In this document: piece by piece, positions 7,602-18,739 of the stretch
How positions within the stretch are numbered: the stretch's first letter is position 1
Layout: every line of letters begins with the position of its first letter
Assembly (NCBI GenBank): GCA_009840005.1
Contig: VXOR01000031.1
Coordinates: 1-27,481 of the forward strand
Origin: Gemmatimonadota bacterium
GTDB lineage: Bacteria; Latescibacterota; UBA2968; UBA8231
Reading direction: 5' to 3'
Length of the DNA stretch: 27,481 nucleotides
The notes under the pieces: model-generated
Database searches by the model: none
Told to the model about the DNA's origin: nothing
The model's input: only the letters and a program-made list of their open reading frames with translations
Made by a program: the position numbers and the translations under genes

Positions 7602-7650
7602 ACCAGCCCGCGCAATATAGCAGTCCGGAATGACTTGAACTATTCGAGCT

Positions 7651-7732
7651 GTGGATAGTCTTTTGCATCCTATTCTGCGTCCATCTGCGTCCATCTGCGG
7701 ATCATCTTATGAATGATGTAGGATTGCAATAC
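7651..7732 (+). repeat. Dispersed intergenic repeat, copy 1, in front of ribD
   Basis: It begins GTGGATAGTC and continues with CATCCTATTCTGCGTCC, then 10-base units of the type ATCTGCGTCC. It ends in GGATCATCTTATGAATGATG and TAGGATTGCAATAC. The same structure occurs at 18604-18739 upstream of the rhamnulokinase. The terminal TAGGATTG supplies an AGGA Shine-Dalgarno nine bases before ATG 7733. No FMN riboswitch is recognisable between 7602 and 7708. Confidence 0.8.
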
Positions 7733-8809
7733 ATGCGCCGCGCCTTGCGGTTAGCGCAGCGAGGGCGCGGCAAAGTAAGCCCCAATCCCATGGTCGGCGC
7801 AGTGGTGGTGCGCGGGGACTGCATCGTCGGCGAAGGGGCCCATCTGCAGGTCGGCGGCCCCCATGCCGAGGTCCACGCCCTGCGCCAAGCTGGCGACGAG
7901 GCGCAGGGGGCCGATCTCTATGTCACGTTAGAGCCTTGCTCCTTCCATGGCCGCACCCCGCCCTGCACCGAAGCTGTGCTGCGCGCTGGCATTAAAAGGC
8001 TCTATTGTGCAATGGAAGATCCCGACGAGCGCGTGGCTGGGCGGGGAATCGCCGCGCTGCGGGAGAAGGGCGTCGCCATTGAGGTCGGACTTTGCGCTGA
8101 AGAGGCGCAGACCCTCAACGCGGCTTACATCAAACACCGCACCCAAAACCTGCCCTTGGTTCTGCTCAAGCTGGCGCAGACCCTCGACGGCCGCATTGCG
8201 GCGCGCAGCGGCGATGCGCGTTGGATCACCGGTGCCCAAGCGCGGCGCCACGTCCATCGCTGGCGCTCTTGGGTCGATGCTGTGGCCGTGGGCGCGGGCA
8301 CAGTGCAAGCCGACGATCCCCTGCTGACGGTGCGCCACGTGCCCGGGCGCGACCCGCGGCCCATTGTCATAGACGGGCGCTTGCGCACCTCGCCCGAAGC
8401 TCGCGTCTATCAGCGGCCCGGAGCCGTGCTCGTCACGGCAGAGGACACTCCAGCCGACAAGCGCTGCGCCTACGCGGTCAAAGGGGCCGAGGTTTGGACT
8501 TTTCCGGCGTCTGCCGGGCGCATCGACTTGCGCCTGCCCCTTGGGCGCATGGCGCAAGAGGGCATGACCAGCGTCCTCATCGAAGGCGGTGGCCAGTTGG
8601 CCGCGGCCGCACTCGGCGACCGCGTCGTTGACCAAGTGCTGCTCTACCTCGCACCGCGGCTGATGGGCGAGGGGGTCGCTGCCATTGGCGACTTGGGAGT
8701 CGAACGCGCAGCCGAGGCCATTCAGCTCGCGTCCAGCCGCACCCAGCGGCTAGGCCCTGACCTACTTTACACGGCTGAGGTACAATACACTTGTTCACCG
8801 GACTCATAG
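7709..8809 (+). CDS. ribD: Bifunctional riboflavin deaminase/reductase RibD
   Basis: A 366-residue bifunctional enzyme. The N-terminal domain deaminates the pyrimidine product of GTP cyclohydrolase II and the C-terminal domain reduces its ribosyl side chain. The deaminase zinc site is visible as GGPHAEVHAL (His 52, Glu 54) and LEPCSFHGRTPPC (Cys 77, Cys 86). The reductase domain begins about residue 150 with LKLAQTLDGRIAARSGDARWITG and includes GAGTVQADDPLLTVR and VLIEGGGQLAAAAL. The ATG at 7709 lies inside a dispersed repeat; ATG 7733 (MRRALRLAQRG) has a better-placed AGGA and may be the true start, costing eight residues. It is first in an operon with ribE, ribBA, ribH and nusB, and its end overlaps the ribE start by 19 bases. 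Confidence 0.96.
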   Translation: MNDVGLQYMRRALRLAQRGRGKVSPNPMVGAVVVRGDCIVGEGAHLQVGGPHAEVHALRQAGDEAQGADLYVTLEPCSFHGRTPPCTEAVLRAGIKRLYCAMEDPDERVAGRGIAALREKGVAIEVGLCAEEAQTLNAAYIKHRTQNLPLVLLKLAQTLDGRIAARSGDARWITGAQARRHVHRWRSWVDAVAVGAGTVQADDPLLTVRHVPGRDPRPIVIDGRLRTSPEARVYQRPGAVLVTAEDTPADKRCAYAVKGAEVWTFPASAGRIDLRLPLGRMAQEGMTSVLIEGGGQLAAAALGDRVVDQVLLYLAPRLMGEGVAAIGDLGVERAAEAIQLASSRTQRLGPDLLYTAEVQYTCSPDS

Positions 8810-9420
8810 AGGAACTCGGGAGCGTGCGCGGCCGCGTGCGCCGAGGCGCGTTCCAGCAGTTGGAGATCGCCGCCGAGCGCGTTCTCGACGGCTTGCAGGT
8901 GGGGGACAGCGTCAATATCGACGGTGTTTGCCAGACTGCGGTAGCCATCGGAGAAAGCGGCTTTGCGGTCGAAACAGTCGCCGAAACGCTCTCCCGCACG
9001 ACCTTGGGAACCCTCGCTATCGGACAAGCGGTCAACCTAGAACGTCCCCTCCGCGCCGACCAGCGGCTCGACGGGCACCTCGTCTTGGGGCACGTCGATG
9101 GCATAGCCTGCATTCGCCAGCGCACGGAGCGAGACGGGGAGCATCGCTTCGAGATCGAGCCACCGCCCGCACTCGCCCGTTACATCGCCGGCAAAGGCTC
9201 GGTGGCCCTCGACGGCATCAGCCTGACGGTGGCCGAGGTCTGCGGCGATGTCTTTACGATTGCGGTCATTCCGCATACATTTGACAATACGACGCTTAGC
9301 CACCGGCGCGCCGGTGATTCTGTCAATCTCGAAGTCGATGTGATCGCCCGTTATGTCGAGCGTTTGCTCGGCGAACAATCCCAGCTCAGCTTCGAGGACT
9401 TGCGCGATATGGGATACTGA
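8791..9420 (+). CDS. ribE: Riboflavin synthase alpha chain RibE
   Basis: A 209-residue protein with the two repeated lumazine-binding barrels of riboflavin synthase, which dismutates two 6,7-dimethyl-8-ribityllumazines to riboflavin. It starts MFTGLIEELG, the classical N-terminus of the family, from a TTG codon inside the end of ribD; GAGG lies ten bases upstream. Repeat one carries VNIDGVCQTAV and ETLSRTTLG; repeat two carries GHLVLGHVDGIA, SVALDGISLTVAEV and PHTFDNTTL. Length is normal. It is coupled to ribBA with a three-base gap. Some nomenclatures call this gene ribC. Confidence 0.96.
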   Translation: MFTGLIEELGSVRGRVRRGAFQQLEIAAERVLDGLQVGDSVNIDGVCQTAVAIGESGFAVETVAETLSRTTLGTLAIGQAVNLERPLRADQRLDGHLVLGHVDGIACIRQRTERDGEHRFEIEPPPALARYIAGKGSVALDGISLTVAEVCGDVFTIAVIPHTFDNTTLSHRRAGDSVNLEVDVIARYVERLLGEQSQLSFEDLRDMGY

Positions 9421-9423
9421 GCA

Positions 9424-10674
9424 ATGCCCGATTTCAACACTATTGAAGAAGTTGTCGAAGACCTGCAAAACGGCCGCATGGTCGTGCTCGTTGACGAGTG
9501 CGAAGCCGTGGGCGAGGGCGTACTGGTGCTGCTCGCCGAGCAAGCCACTGCCACCTCGGTCAACTTCATGACGCGCTGCGCCAGCAGCCCGCCCGTAGTC
9601 GCCGCTACCGAGGAGTACCTCAAAGCCCTTGAACTGCACATGCAGATTCCCAAGGCCCACGATCCGATGGACGCCTCGATCATGGTCTCGGTCAATGCCC
9701 GCGCCATTGCGGGCACCGGCGTCTCAGCTCAGGACCGCGCCGCGACGATCCGCAAACTAGCCGACCCCGACAGTACGCCCGAAGACTTCGTCCAGCCCGG
9801 GCACGTCACGCCGCTCCAAGCCCAACCGGGTGGGGTGTTGCGCCGCGCCGGCCACACCGAAGCCTCGGTCGATTTGGCGCAGATGGCCGATTGCCAGCCC
9901 GTGGCCTTGATCGCCGCCATCCTAGATGAAGCAGGTGCGCTGGCCGACGCGTCCTACCTGCTCAACTTCGCGCGCGAACACGACCTCAAGATCACCACCA
10001 TCCACGATCTGATTGCCCATCGCCGCCGCACCGAGAAACTGATTCATCTAGAGGCCCAGTCGCCCATGCCAACCCGCTACGGCGAATTCACGGCCTATGC
10101 GTACCGCAGCCTAGTTGACGACAACCCGTACCTCGCCCTCGTGTACGGCGAGGTCGCCGATGGGCGCGACACCTTGGTGCGCATGCACTCGGGTTGTCTG
10201 ACCGGCGACGCGCTCGGCTCGCTGCTGTGCGACTGCGGCGAGCAGCTGGCGCAATCCATGCAACTCATTGCCGCAGAGGGGCGCGGCGTCATCGTCTATA
10301 TTCAGCATCACGAGGGGCGCGGCATCGGCATTTTGCACAAGCTCAAGGCATACGAACTGCAACAGCAGCAGGGCCTCGACACCATTGAGGCCAACCACGC
10401 TCTCGGCCACCCCATGGACTCGCGCGACTACGGCATCGGCGCTCAAGTGCTCTACGATCTAGGATTGCGCCGAGTGCGCTTTTTGACCAACAATCCCAAG
10501 AAGCGGGTCGGCTTGGATGCCTACGGCCTAACCGTAGTCGAGCAGGTGCCCATTGAGGCCGCGCCCAATCCGCACAATATCCGCTACCTAACAACCAAGC
10601 GCGACAAGATGGGCCACGCCCTCTTGCTCAAGCGCGCAGCCGCCGAGGACGAAAACCATGCCAAAAGTGCATGA
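9424..10674 (+). CDS. ribBA: RibBA-like fusion: degenerate DHBP synthase domain plus GTP cyclohydrolase II
   Basis: A 416-residue fusion. The C-terminal half (about 215-400) is a good GTP cyclohydrolase II: zinc cysteines in [16 protein letters not shown] (258, 269, 271), [12 protein letters not shown] and LTNNPKK. The N-terminal half is clearly homologous to 3,4-dihydroxy-2-butanone 4-phosphate synthase: it keeps [20 protein letters not shown] and [15 protein letters not shown]. However, its acidic loop reads [10 protein letters not shown] where the family has DDEDRENEGD. The positions equivalent to E. coli Arg37, Glu38 (metal ligand), Asp42 and Glu174 are Ala28, Val29, Val33 and Ala165. DHBP synthase activity is therefore probably lost, while cyclohydrolase activity is probably kept. 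In the GTP loop, HSGC replaces the usual HSEC. The gene overlaps ribH by 17 bases. Confidence 0.93.
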   Translation: MPDFNTIEEVVEDLQNGRMVVLVDECEAVGEGVLVLLAEQATATSVNFMTRCASSPPVVAATEEYLKALELHMQIPKAHDPMDASIMVSVNARAIAGTGVSAQDRAATIRKLADPDSTPEDFVQPGHVTPLQAQPGGVLRRAGHTEASVDLAQMADCQPVALIAAILDEAGALADASYLLNFAREHDLKITTIHDLIAHRRRTEKLIHLEAQSPMPTRYGEFTAYAYRSLVDDNPYLALVYGEVADGRDTLVRMHSGCLTGDALGSLLCDCGEQLAQSMQLIAAEGRGVIVYIQHHEGRGIGILHKLKAYELQQQQGLDTIEANHALGHPMDSRDYGIGAQVLYDLGLRRVRFLTNNPKKRVGLDAYGLTVVEQVPIEAAPNPHNIRYLTTKRDKMGHALLLKRAAAEDENHAKSA

Positions 10675-11125
10675 AGGACAGCTCGACGCCCGAGGCCGCA
10701 AGTTCGGCATTGCGGTCAGCCGCTTCAACGACTTGGTGACCACCCGGCTCCTCGACGGCGCATTGGACTGCATTCAGCGACACGGCGGCGACAGTAGCGA
10801 CATAGAGATAGCCTGGGTCCCCGGAGCCTTTGAATTGCCCATTGCCGCCAAGAAGCTAGCGGGCACGGGTCGCTTTGACGTCGTCATCTGCTTGGGAGCC
10901 ATCGTCCGTAGCGATACGCCCCACTTCGACTACGTGGCCAGCGAGTCGGCCAAAGGCATTGCCCGCGTCGGTCTCGACAGCGGCACCCCGGTAATCTTCG
11001 GCGTCATCACCGCTGACACGGTCGAGCAGGCCGTGCAGCGCGCGGGTGTCAAGGCCGGCAATCGCGGCTGGGACGCCGCCCTCAACGCAGTTGAAATGGC
11101 CAGTTTAATGGCCGAGTTAGGATGA
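10658..11125 (+). CDS. ribH: Lumazine synthase RibH
   Basis: A 155-residue 6,7-dimethyl-8-ribityllumazine synthase, the usual length for the family, which condenses the RibD product (after dephosphorylation) with DHBP. Key stretches are [19 protein letters not shown], the substrate loop [38 protein letters not shown] with the conserved catalytic histidine in TPHFDYV, and [26 protein letters not shown] departs slightly from the common GxVIRGxTxH. Such proteins assemble as 60-mers or pentamers. It overlaps both neighbours: ribBA by 17 bases and nusB by four (ATGA). It needs DHBP as a substrate, which the adjacent RibBA appears unable to supply. Confidence 0.96.
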   Translation: MPKVHEGQLDARGRKFGIAVSRFNDLVTTRLLDGALDCIQRHGGDSSDIEIAWVPGAFELPIAAKKLAGTGRFDVVICLGAIVRSDTPHFDYVASESAKGIARVGLDSGTPVIFGVITADTVEQAVQRAGVKAGNRGWDAALNAVEMASLMAELG

Positions 11126-11589
11126 GCGGCGAGGACGATTTTTTTGGCGATGGGACTTCGGCCGACGAGGCACCTCCCAACAATCGCCACGGCGCCCGTC
11201 AAGTGGCCTTGCAAGCCCTGTACTGGGAGCAAAGTGCAGCAACTGACTCACTCGGCGCTTTGGATCAGCTCTGTGCGCGTTTTGGCCTCGCGCAAGAGGT
11301 GCAATCCTTTGCTGCTGAACTCTTGCAGCGCGCAGCCGAGCACGCGGACGAACTGGACGAACTGGCAGCGGCCCGGGTCCAACACTGGCGCTGGGAGCGC
11401 ATCGCCCGCATCGATCGCTTAATTTTGCGCTTGGCCTTGGCCGAAATGCTTTTTATCGAGGAAATTCCAGTCCGGGTCTCCATTTTTGAAGCTGTCGAAC
11501 TAGCCAAGTCCTACAGCACCGATAAGTCTTATGCGTTCGTCAATGGCGTTCTCGACGGCGTCGTGCGCCAGAAGGGACTCAGCGTTTGA
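11122..11589 (+). CDS. nusB: Transcription antitermination factor NusB
   Basis: A 155-residue all-helical protein with the NusB signature: [18 protein letters not shown] at the N-terminal RNA-binding helix, [32 protein letters not shown] in the middle, and [35 protein letters not shown] at the C-terminus. It joins NusE (S10) on boxA RNA to support antitermination of rRNA operons. The N-terminal 20 residues ([20 protein letters not shown]) are an acidic extension before the fold. It overlaps ribH in an ATGA junction; ribH-nusB linkage is common in bacteria, so the placement is ordinary. Confidence 0.95.
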   Translation: MSGEDDFFGDGTSADEAPPNNRHGARQVALQALYWEQSAATDSLGALDQLCARFGLAQEVQSFAAELLQRAAEHADELDELAAARVQHWRWERIARIDRLILRLALAEMLFIEEIPVRVSIFEAVELAKSYSTDKSYAFVNGVLDGVVRQKGLSV

Positions 11590-11641
11590 GGTTGACCATG
11601 TGTAGAGGCCCGCGACGCGGTACTAGTTAAGAGGATTTAGT

Positions 11642-14902
<3,261 letters not shown>

Positions 14903-14916
14903 GCTCGGGGAACGAC

Positions 14917-16410
14917 ATGACCTTCTGGGAAGTACTCTGTATGGTGTTGTACAGTATCATCATCGCCGTTCTAGGGGTTTACGGCCTCCACCGCTACCAG
15001 CTACTGCGCCTGTTTTATCGACACCACCCAACCCCAGTTCCCCAGCCCGACCGCTTTGTCGAGTTGCCCTTCGTCACGATCCAGCTACCGCTCTACAATG
15101 AATATCACGTGGTCGAACGCCTGCTAGAGGCCGTGGCCCAGATCGACTATCCCCGCGACCGCCTGCAAATCCAAGTCCTCGACGACTCACAGGACGAAAC
15201 CCGCGACAAGGCGCGGGAAGGGGTCGCACGGCTGGCGAACCAAGGGCTGGATATCGAGTACCTCGGCCGCACCAATCGCCACGGCTTTAAGGCCGGGGCC
15301 TTGGCCGCTGGGCTAGAGCGCGCCCAAGGCGAATTTGTGTTGGTACTCGATGCCGATTTCGTGCCCCCTCCCGACATCCTACAACGAGCCATTCACTACT
15401 TTACCGACGATTCCATCGGCATGGTGCAGATGCGTTGGGGACACCTCAACCGCTCCTACTCGCTCCTGACGCGCATCCAGTCGATCTTTCTCGACGGCCA
15501 CTTCGTCGTCGAGCACACGGCTCGCAACCGCTCGGGTCGCTTCTTCAATTTCAATGGCACCGGGGGGATTTGGCGCAAAAAGGCCATCTATGACGCCGGC
15601 GGCTGGCAGCACGACACGCTCACCGAAGACCTCGATTTGAGCTACCGCGCCCAACTGGCAGGCTGGCAGTTTCTCTATCTGCCCGAAATTGAAGTGCCCG
15701 GCGAGATCCCCATCGAGATCAATGCCTTCAAGTCGCAACAGCACCGCTGGACCAAAGGCGCGGTCCAGACGGCCAAGAAGGTGCTGCCGCAGATCTGGCG
15801 CTCTGCGCTACCAGCCAAGATCAAGGTCGAGGCCACCTTCCATCTAACGGCTAACCTCTGCTACATTATGATGTTATTGATGGCCCTATTGACCGTTCCG
15901 GTGCTTTCCATTCGCTCGCAACTCGGCTGGGAGCGATTTTTTATCATCGACCTGCCGCTGTTTTCTTTTGCCACCATGGCCATCTCCGGCTTCTACATTA
16001 CCTCCCAGCGCGTGCTCTATCCAGATTGGCGGCGACAGATCAAGTACTTGCCCATGTTGATGGCCATTGGCATGAGTCTCTGCATCAACAACACCCGAGC
16101 GGTGATCGAGGGCCTCGTCGGGTACCAAACCGCTTTCCTCCGCACTCCCAAATACGGGCTTACCGGACGCCGCGCCGTCCGGACTCAACATCAGGGCCGC
16201 AAACAAAGCCAGCGGCGCAAGTACCTAAGCCGCTGGCCGCTGCTGTCTTTGGGCGAATTGGGCATGGCGCTCTACTTTGTCTTTGCCCTCTACCACGCCT
16301 ATGCAACTGGCCTCTACTTGGGGATGCCCTTCCTGCTGCTGTTCCACGCCGGCTTTCTCTACACCGGTTTGCTCTCCAGCGGCCAGCGCTGGTTTCATCG
16401 GGTGTCATAG
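14917..16410 (+). CDS. Processive family 2 glycosyltransferase, cellulose-synthase-like membrane protein
   Basis: A 497-residue membrane GT2 enzyme. It has an N-terminal membrane helix (about 5-28) and a cytosolic catalytic domain with the four hallmarks: Asp in LDDSQDET (89-93), DAD at 145-147, TEDLDLSYR (236 on) and QQHRW at 274-278, the product-channel motif of processive synthases. Several C-terminal membrane helices follow (about 310-340, 345-370 and after 440). Layout and motifs resemble cellulose- or mannan-synthase-like enzymes that extrude a beta-linked polysaccharide; the sugar cannot be deduced. There is no PilZ domain, accessory subunit or hydrolase gene nearby. It begins 14 bases after secA and ends at a strong terminator. 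A cytoplasmic basic stretch (RRAVRTQHQGRKQSQRRK, about 422-439) precedes the last helices. Confidence 0.9.
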   Translation: MTFWEVLCMVLYSIIIAVLGVYGLHRYQLLRLFYRHHPTPVPQPDRFVELPFVTIQLPLYNEYHVVERLLEAVAQIDYPRDRLQIQVLDDSQDETRDKAREGVARLANQGLDIEYLGRTNRHGFKAGALAAGLERAQGEFVLVLDADFVPPPDILQRAIHYFTDDSIGMVQMRWGHLNRSYSLLTRIQSIFLDGHFVVEHTARNRSGRFFNFNGTGGIWRKKAIYDAGGWQHDTLTEDLDLSYRAQLAGWQFLYLPEIEVPGEIPIEINAFKSQQHRWTKGAVQTAKKVLPQIWRSALPAKIKVEATFHLTANLCYIMMLLMALLTVPVLSIRSQLGWERFFIIDLPLFSFATMAISGFYITSQRVLYPDWRRQIKYLPMLMAIGMSLCINNTRAVIEGLVGYQTAFLRTPKYGLTGRRAVRTQHQGRKQSQRRKYLSRWPLLSLGELGMALYFVFALYHAYATGLYLGMPFLLLFHAGFLYTGLLSSGQRWFHRVS

Positions 16411-16417
16411 AACGCAA

Positions 16418-16449
16418 AAAGCCCCCGGCCACAGGAGGCTGGGGGCTTT
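16418..16449. terminator. Bidirectional Rho-independent terminator
   Basis: AAAGCCCCCGGCC (16418-16430), loop ACAGGA, and GGCTGGGGGCTTT (16437-16449) form a 13-base-pair stem with one G-T wobble. It ends in short A and T runs on the two sides and sits between the convergent glycosyltransferase and lipoprotein genes, so it can serve both. Confidence 0.9.
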
Positions 16450-16468
16450 CGCTTGAATACCGTCTGGA

Positions 16469-16942
16469 TTACTGGGGCCACTCCAGCGGAAAATCCGGCA
16501 AATTATGGCGATCCCACAAGACGTTCATACCATTGTGGTGCCGCTTGGTGAATTTTTCGATGTGACGCACGCCGATGTCCACGTTGCTCTTCTCGCGCCG
16601 CATTTCGCGCCCCTTGTCTCCAGACAACTCAATGGCCTGCGAAGCCTTGTCGACATAGAGGTTGTGGGTCACGCGCAGTTCGCGGTATGTGAGATCTCGG
16701 GGAAAGGTCTGCAGTTCCTCCACGTAGTCGTTGATGAGCCGACGCGCCTTGGCTAGATCCGCTTCGGAGATCTCGCTGAGCGGCTTTCTCAGATGCTCAA
16801 TAGTATCGACAAGCTGTCGGTTTTTGTCGTCCAACTCCTTCAACTTCTCCACATACTCGATGAGTATCTGCTTGTCTTCCTCCTCGGTCCCACACCCGAC
16901 CAAACTTACTGCTAGGGCCAACACAGCCAGTTTCCTCGACAT
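16469..16942 (-). CDS. Small coiled-coil lipoprotein, function unknown
   Basis: A 157-residue predicted lipoprotein. The start chosen is ATG 16940-16942, which has a strong ribosome site (AAGGGAGGTCTAT) and opens the signal peptide MSRKLAVLALAVSLVGC with lipobox Cys 17. A longer frame to 17020 would bury this signal. The mature part is highly charged and helical: residues about 20-65 (EEEDKQILIEYVEKLKELDDKNRQLVDTIEHL) look like a coiled coil, and it continues SEADLAKARRLINDYVEELQTFPRDLTYRELRVTHNLYVDKA. No family is recognised. It is transcribed alone from a good promoter (16988-17016) and ends at a shared terminator. A periplasmic structural or stress role is possible but not shown. Confidence 0.75.
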   Translation of the reverse strand: MSRKLAVLALAVSLVGCGTEEEDKQILIEYVEKLKELDDKNRQLVDTIEHLRKPLSEISEADLAKARRLINDYVEELQTFPRDLTYRELRVTHNLYVDKASQAIELSGDKGREMRREKSNVDIGVRHIEKFTKRHHNGMNVLWDRHNLPDFPLEWPQ

Positions 16943-16987
16943 ATAGACCTCCCTTATAGGGGTGAGATTGTCTGTTTCGTCGGTCTC

Positions 16988-17016
16988 AAAATACGCCGCA
17001 GAGAGGCGAAAATCAA
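16988..17016 (-). promoter_or_regulatory. Promoter of the coiled-coil lipoprotein gene
   Basis: On the - strand, TTGATT (17016-17011), a 17-base spacer and TATTTT (16993-16988) give a well-spaced sigma-70 promoter about 45 bases upstream of the ATG. Confidence 0.55.
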
Positions 17017-17038
17017 GCACTCTCTCCGCTGGACCCTA

Positions 17039-17067
17039 TTGACGGGGCTTATACGCTCTCATAATAT
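17039..17067 (+). promoter_or_regulatory. Promoter of purC
   Basis: TTGACG (17039-17044), an exact 17-base spacer and TAATAT (17062-17067) form a strong sigma-70 promoter, giving a leader of roughly 35-40 bases before ATG 17111. It is back-to-back with the lipoprotein promoter. I saw no riboswitch fold in the leader. Confidence 0.65.
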
Positions 17068-17110
17068 CAATTTTTCGCATCCTACTCTCTTATTTGAGGA
17101 CATCTATTCT

Positions 17111-18079
17111 ATGGTAACTCGCCAACAGATCCAATCCCAGCTCGACAACTGTCTACTGGAGGCCAAATTCCCCCAGTGGGAGTCGCGCTATAAGCGCGGC
17201 AAGGTGCGCGATATGTACTTGCTCGAAAACCATCGCGTGCTGATCACTACCGATCGCCAAAGCGCGTTCGACCACGTGCTCGGCACCATTCCCCTCAAGG
17301 GCCAAGTGCTCAACCGCATCGCCCAGTACTGGTTTGAGCAGACCCAAGACATCGCCCCCAATCAAATCATCTCAGTGCCCGACGCCAACGTCACCATCGC
17401 CCGCGAGTTGGACATCCTGCCTGTCGAGGTGGTGGTGCGCAAGTACCTAACGGGCAGTTCGGACACCGCTATCTGGACCCATTACAACAGAGGCGTGCGC
17501 CACTATTGCGGCCACACATTGCCCGACGGCATGGTCAAAAACCAGCCTTTTGACGAGGCGATCATCACGCCAACTACCAAGGACGAAGTCCACGACGAGC
17601 TGATTTCGCGCGACGAGCTCATCGCCCAAGACCTAGTGCCAGAAGACACTTGGAACCAAGTCGAGGAGATCGCCTTCGCGCTCTTTGTGCGCGGCGAAGA
17701 GCTAGCGGCCAAGCAAGGGTTAATCCTCGTCGATACCAAGTACGAAATGGGACTGGATGCAGACGGGCGCATCACGCTCGCCGACGAAATCCACACGCCT
17801 GACTCGTCGCGCTTCTGGATCAGCGACACCTACGCAGAGCGCCACGCGCGCGGCGAAGAGCCCGAAAGCCTCGACAAGGAATTTCTGCGCCTCTGGCTCC
17901 GCGACAAGGGCATTTCCGATGACAATATCCCCGCGCTCGACGACGAGATCCGCATCCAAGTTGCCGAGCGCTATATCGACCTTTTCCAACGGGTTACAGG
18001 CACAGACTTCGACGCCGAACTCGGCGCAATGCCCGTCTTGCAGCGCATTGAGGAGCGGATTGCGGAGTATCTTAGCTAA
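17111..18079 (+). CDS. purC: SAICAR synthase PurC
   Basis: A 322-residue phosphoribosylaminoimidazole-succinocarboxamide synthase, the purine step joining aspartate to CAIR. Family blocks are KRGKVRDMYLL, ITTDRQSAFDHVLGTIPLKGQVLN, VEVVVRKYLTGSSDTAIW, ITPTTKDEVHDELIS, LVDTKYEMGLDADGRITLADEIHTPDSSRFW and the closing LDKEFLRLWLRD. It is the long form (about 300 residues) rather than the short 240-residue form of E. coli. The upstream in-frame extension to 17039 overlaps the promoter, so I chose ATG 17111, which has GAGGA ten bases before it. It stands alone apart from the two small genes downstream; no other purine gene is in the window. Confidence 0.96.
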   Translation: MVTRQQIQSQLDNCLLEAKFPQWESRYKRGKVRDMYLLENHRVLITTDRQSAFDHVLGTIPLKGQVLNRIAQYWFEQTQDIAPNQIISVPDANVTIARELDILPVEVVVRKYLTGSSDTAIWTHYNRGVRHYCGHTLPDGMVKNQPFDEAIITPTTKDEVHDELISRDELIAQDLVPEDTWNQVEEIAFALFVRGEELAAKQGLILVDTKYEMGLDADGRITLADEIHTPDSSRFWISDTYAERHARGEEPESLDKEFLRLWLRDKGISDDNIPALDDEIRIQVAERYIDLFQRVTGTDFDAELGAMPVLQRIEERIAEYLS

Positions 18080-18128
18080 CTGCGTAGGTTCGCCTCCCGT
18101 CTGGGAATAAAGCAGCCGTTATAAAGCT

Positions 18129-18314
18129 ATGGTCAAAAACTTGCTCCGCGCCTTTTTGGTCTTCCGCTTGGAGTTTCATCAGCCCACCCTCAATTTTGAG
18201 ACCATGTTGAGCTATTGGCGGCGCACGCCCATCGTCCAGTACGTGATTGAAGACGACGGCGAAGAGCGCAGCAGTGCGCTCAAGCGCAAGCTCGACGAGG
18301 TCTATCCCTTCTAA
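18129..18314 (+). CDS. Small protein of unknown function
   Basis: A 61-residue reading frame that I do not recognise. It begins MVKNLLRAFLVFRLEFHQPTLNF, weakly amphipathic, and ends with an acidic and basic stretch, IEDDGEERSSALKRKLDEVYPF. It starts 49 bases after purC. Its stop overlaps the start of the next small gene by one base (TAATG), which supports real, coupled translation. No clear ribosome site is visible. It could be a small accessory protein or a chance frame, but the overlap and codon choice resemble neighbours. Codons 20-45 (LNFETMLSYWRRTPIVQYVIEDD) are the most structured-looking part. Confidence 0.55.
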   Translation: MVKNLLRAFLVFRLEFHQPTLNFETMLSYWRRTPIVQYVIEDDGEERSSALKRKLDEVYPF

Positions 18315-18592
18315 TGCTGCATCGCCAGCTCAGAAACGCCTTGGAGGAAATTTTCGGCGTATCCTTTGTCTCCGAGGCACTTGCCAATGCACCTATTGCC
18401 CAAATTGTCCTCTACGAGCGGCGCGAGGATTTCAAAAAGGCCGTCCTCGGCTTCCAGCGGATCAACTTTCGCGACGAACACACCGCGTATGCCGCGACCA
18501 TGGAGCGCGAGTTGGGCATCGCCCTGATCTGCGCCCTCCTCGACAACGACACGCGCGAGTTGGTTTCCGAGCTTGGCCTCAATTATCTATAG
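18314..18592 (+). CDS. Small protein of unknown function
   Basis: A 92-residue protein with no family that I recognise. It reads as mixed alpha/beta: HRQLRNALEEIFGVSFVSEALANAPIAQIVLYERREDFKKAVLGFQ, then a second half FRDEHTAYAATMERELGIALICALLDNDTRELVSELGLNYL. It has no signal peptide or membrane segment and is probably cytosolic. It shares one base with the stop of the upstream 61-residue gene, so the two are likely co-translated, possibly from the purC promoter. The dispersed repeat begins 12 bases after its stop. The pair could be a two-subunit small complex; nothing shows a toxin-antitoxin type motif. Confidence 0.6.
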   Translation: MLHRQLRNALEEIFGVSFVSEALANAPIAQIVLYERREDFKKAVLGFQRINFRDEHTAYAATMERELGIALICALLDNDTRELVSELGLNYL

Positions 18593-18603
18593 CCATCCGG
18601 GCG

Positions 18604-18739
18604 GTGGATCGTCTTGTCCATCCTATTCTGCGTCCATCTGCGTCTATCTGCGTCCATCTGTGGATCGTCTTGTCCATCCTATTCTGCGTCTATCTGCGTC
18701 CATCTGCGGATCATCTTGTGAGTGATATAGGATTGCTAT
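18604..18739 (+). repeat. Dispersed intergenic repeat, copy 2, in front of the rhamnulokinase
   Basis: Two tandem 56-base-spaced units each begin GTGGATCGTCTTGTCCATCC, followed by TATTCTGCGTC and 10-base TCTGCGTCCA/TCTGCGTCTA units. It closes with CGGATCATCTTGTGAGTGAT and ATAGGATTGCTAT, almost the same end as copy 1. The last bases place AGGA seven bases before the kinase ATG. This 147-base gap contains no gene; the frame crossing it is a by-product of the repeat. Confidence 0.85.

Noticed and set aside
7602..7708. FMN riboswitch in front of ribD
   Set aside because: I looked for the conserved FMN aptamer blocks and found only the dispersed repeat and a short unremarkable stretch.
11590..11641. 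Promoter in front of secA (TTGACC at 11593)
   Set aside because: No -10 box lies at an acceptable distance; secA may be read from upstream.
17077..17092. GCATCCTACTCT before purC as a third copy of the dispersed repeat
   Set aside because: Only about 12 bases resemble the repeat core and the 10-base units and common end are absent; likely chance.
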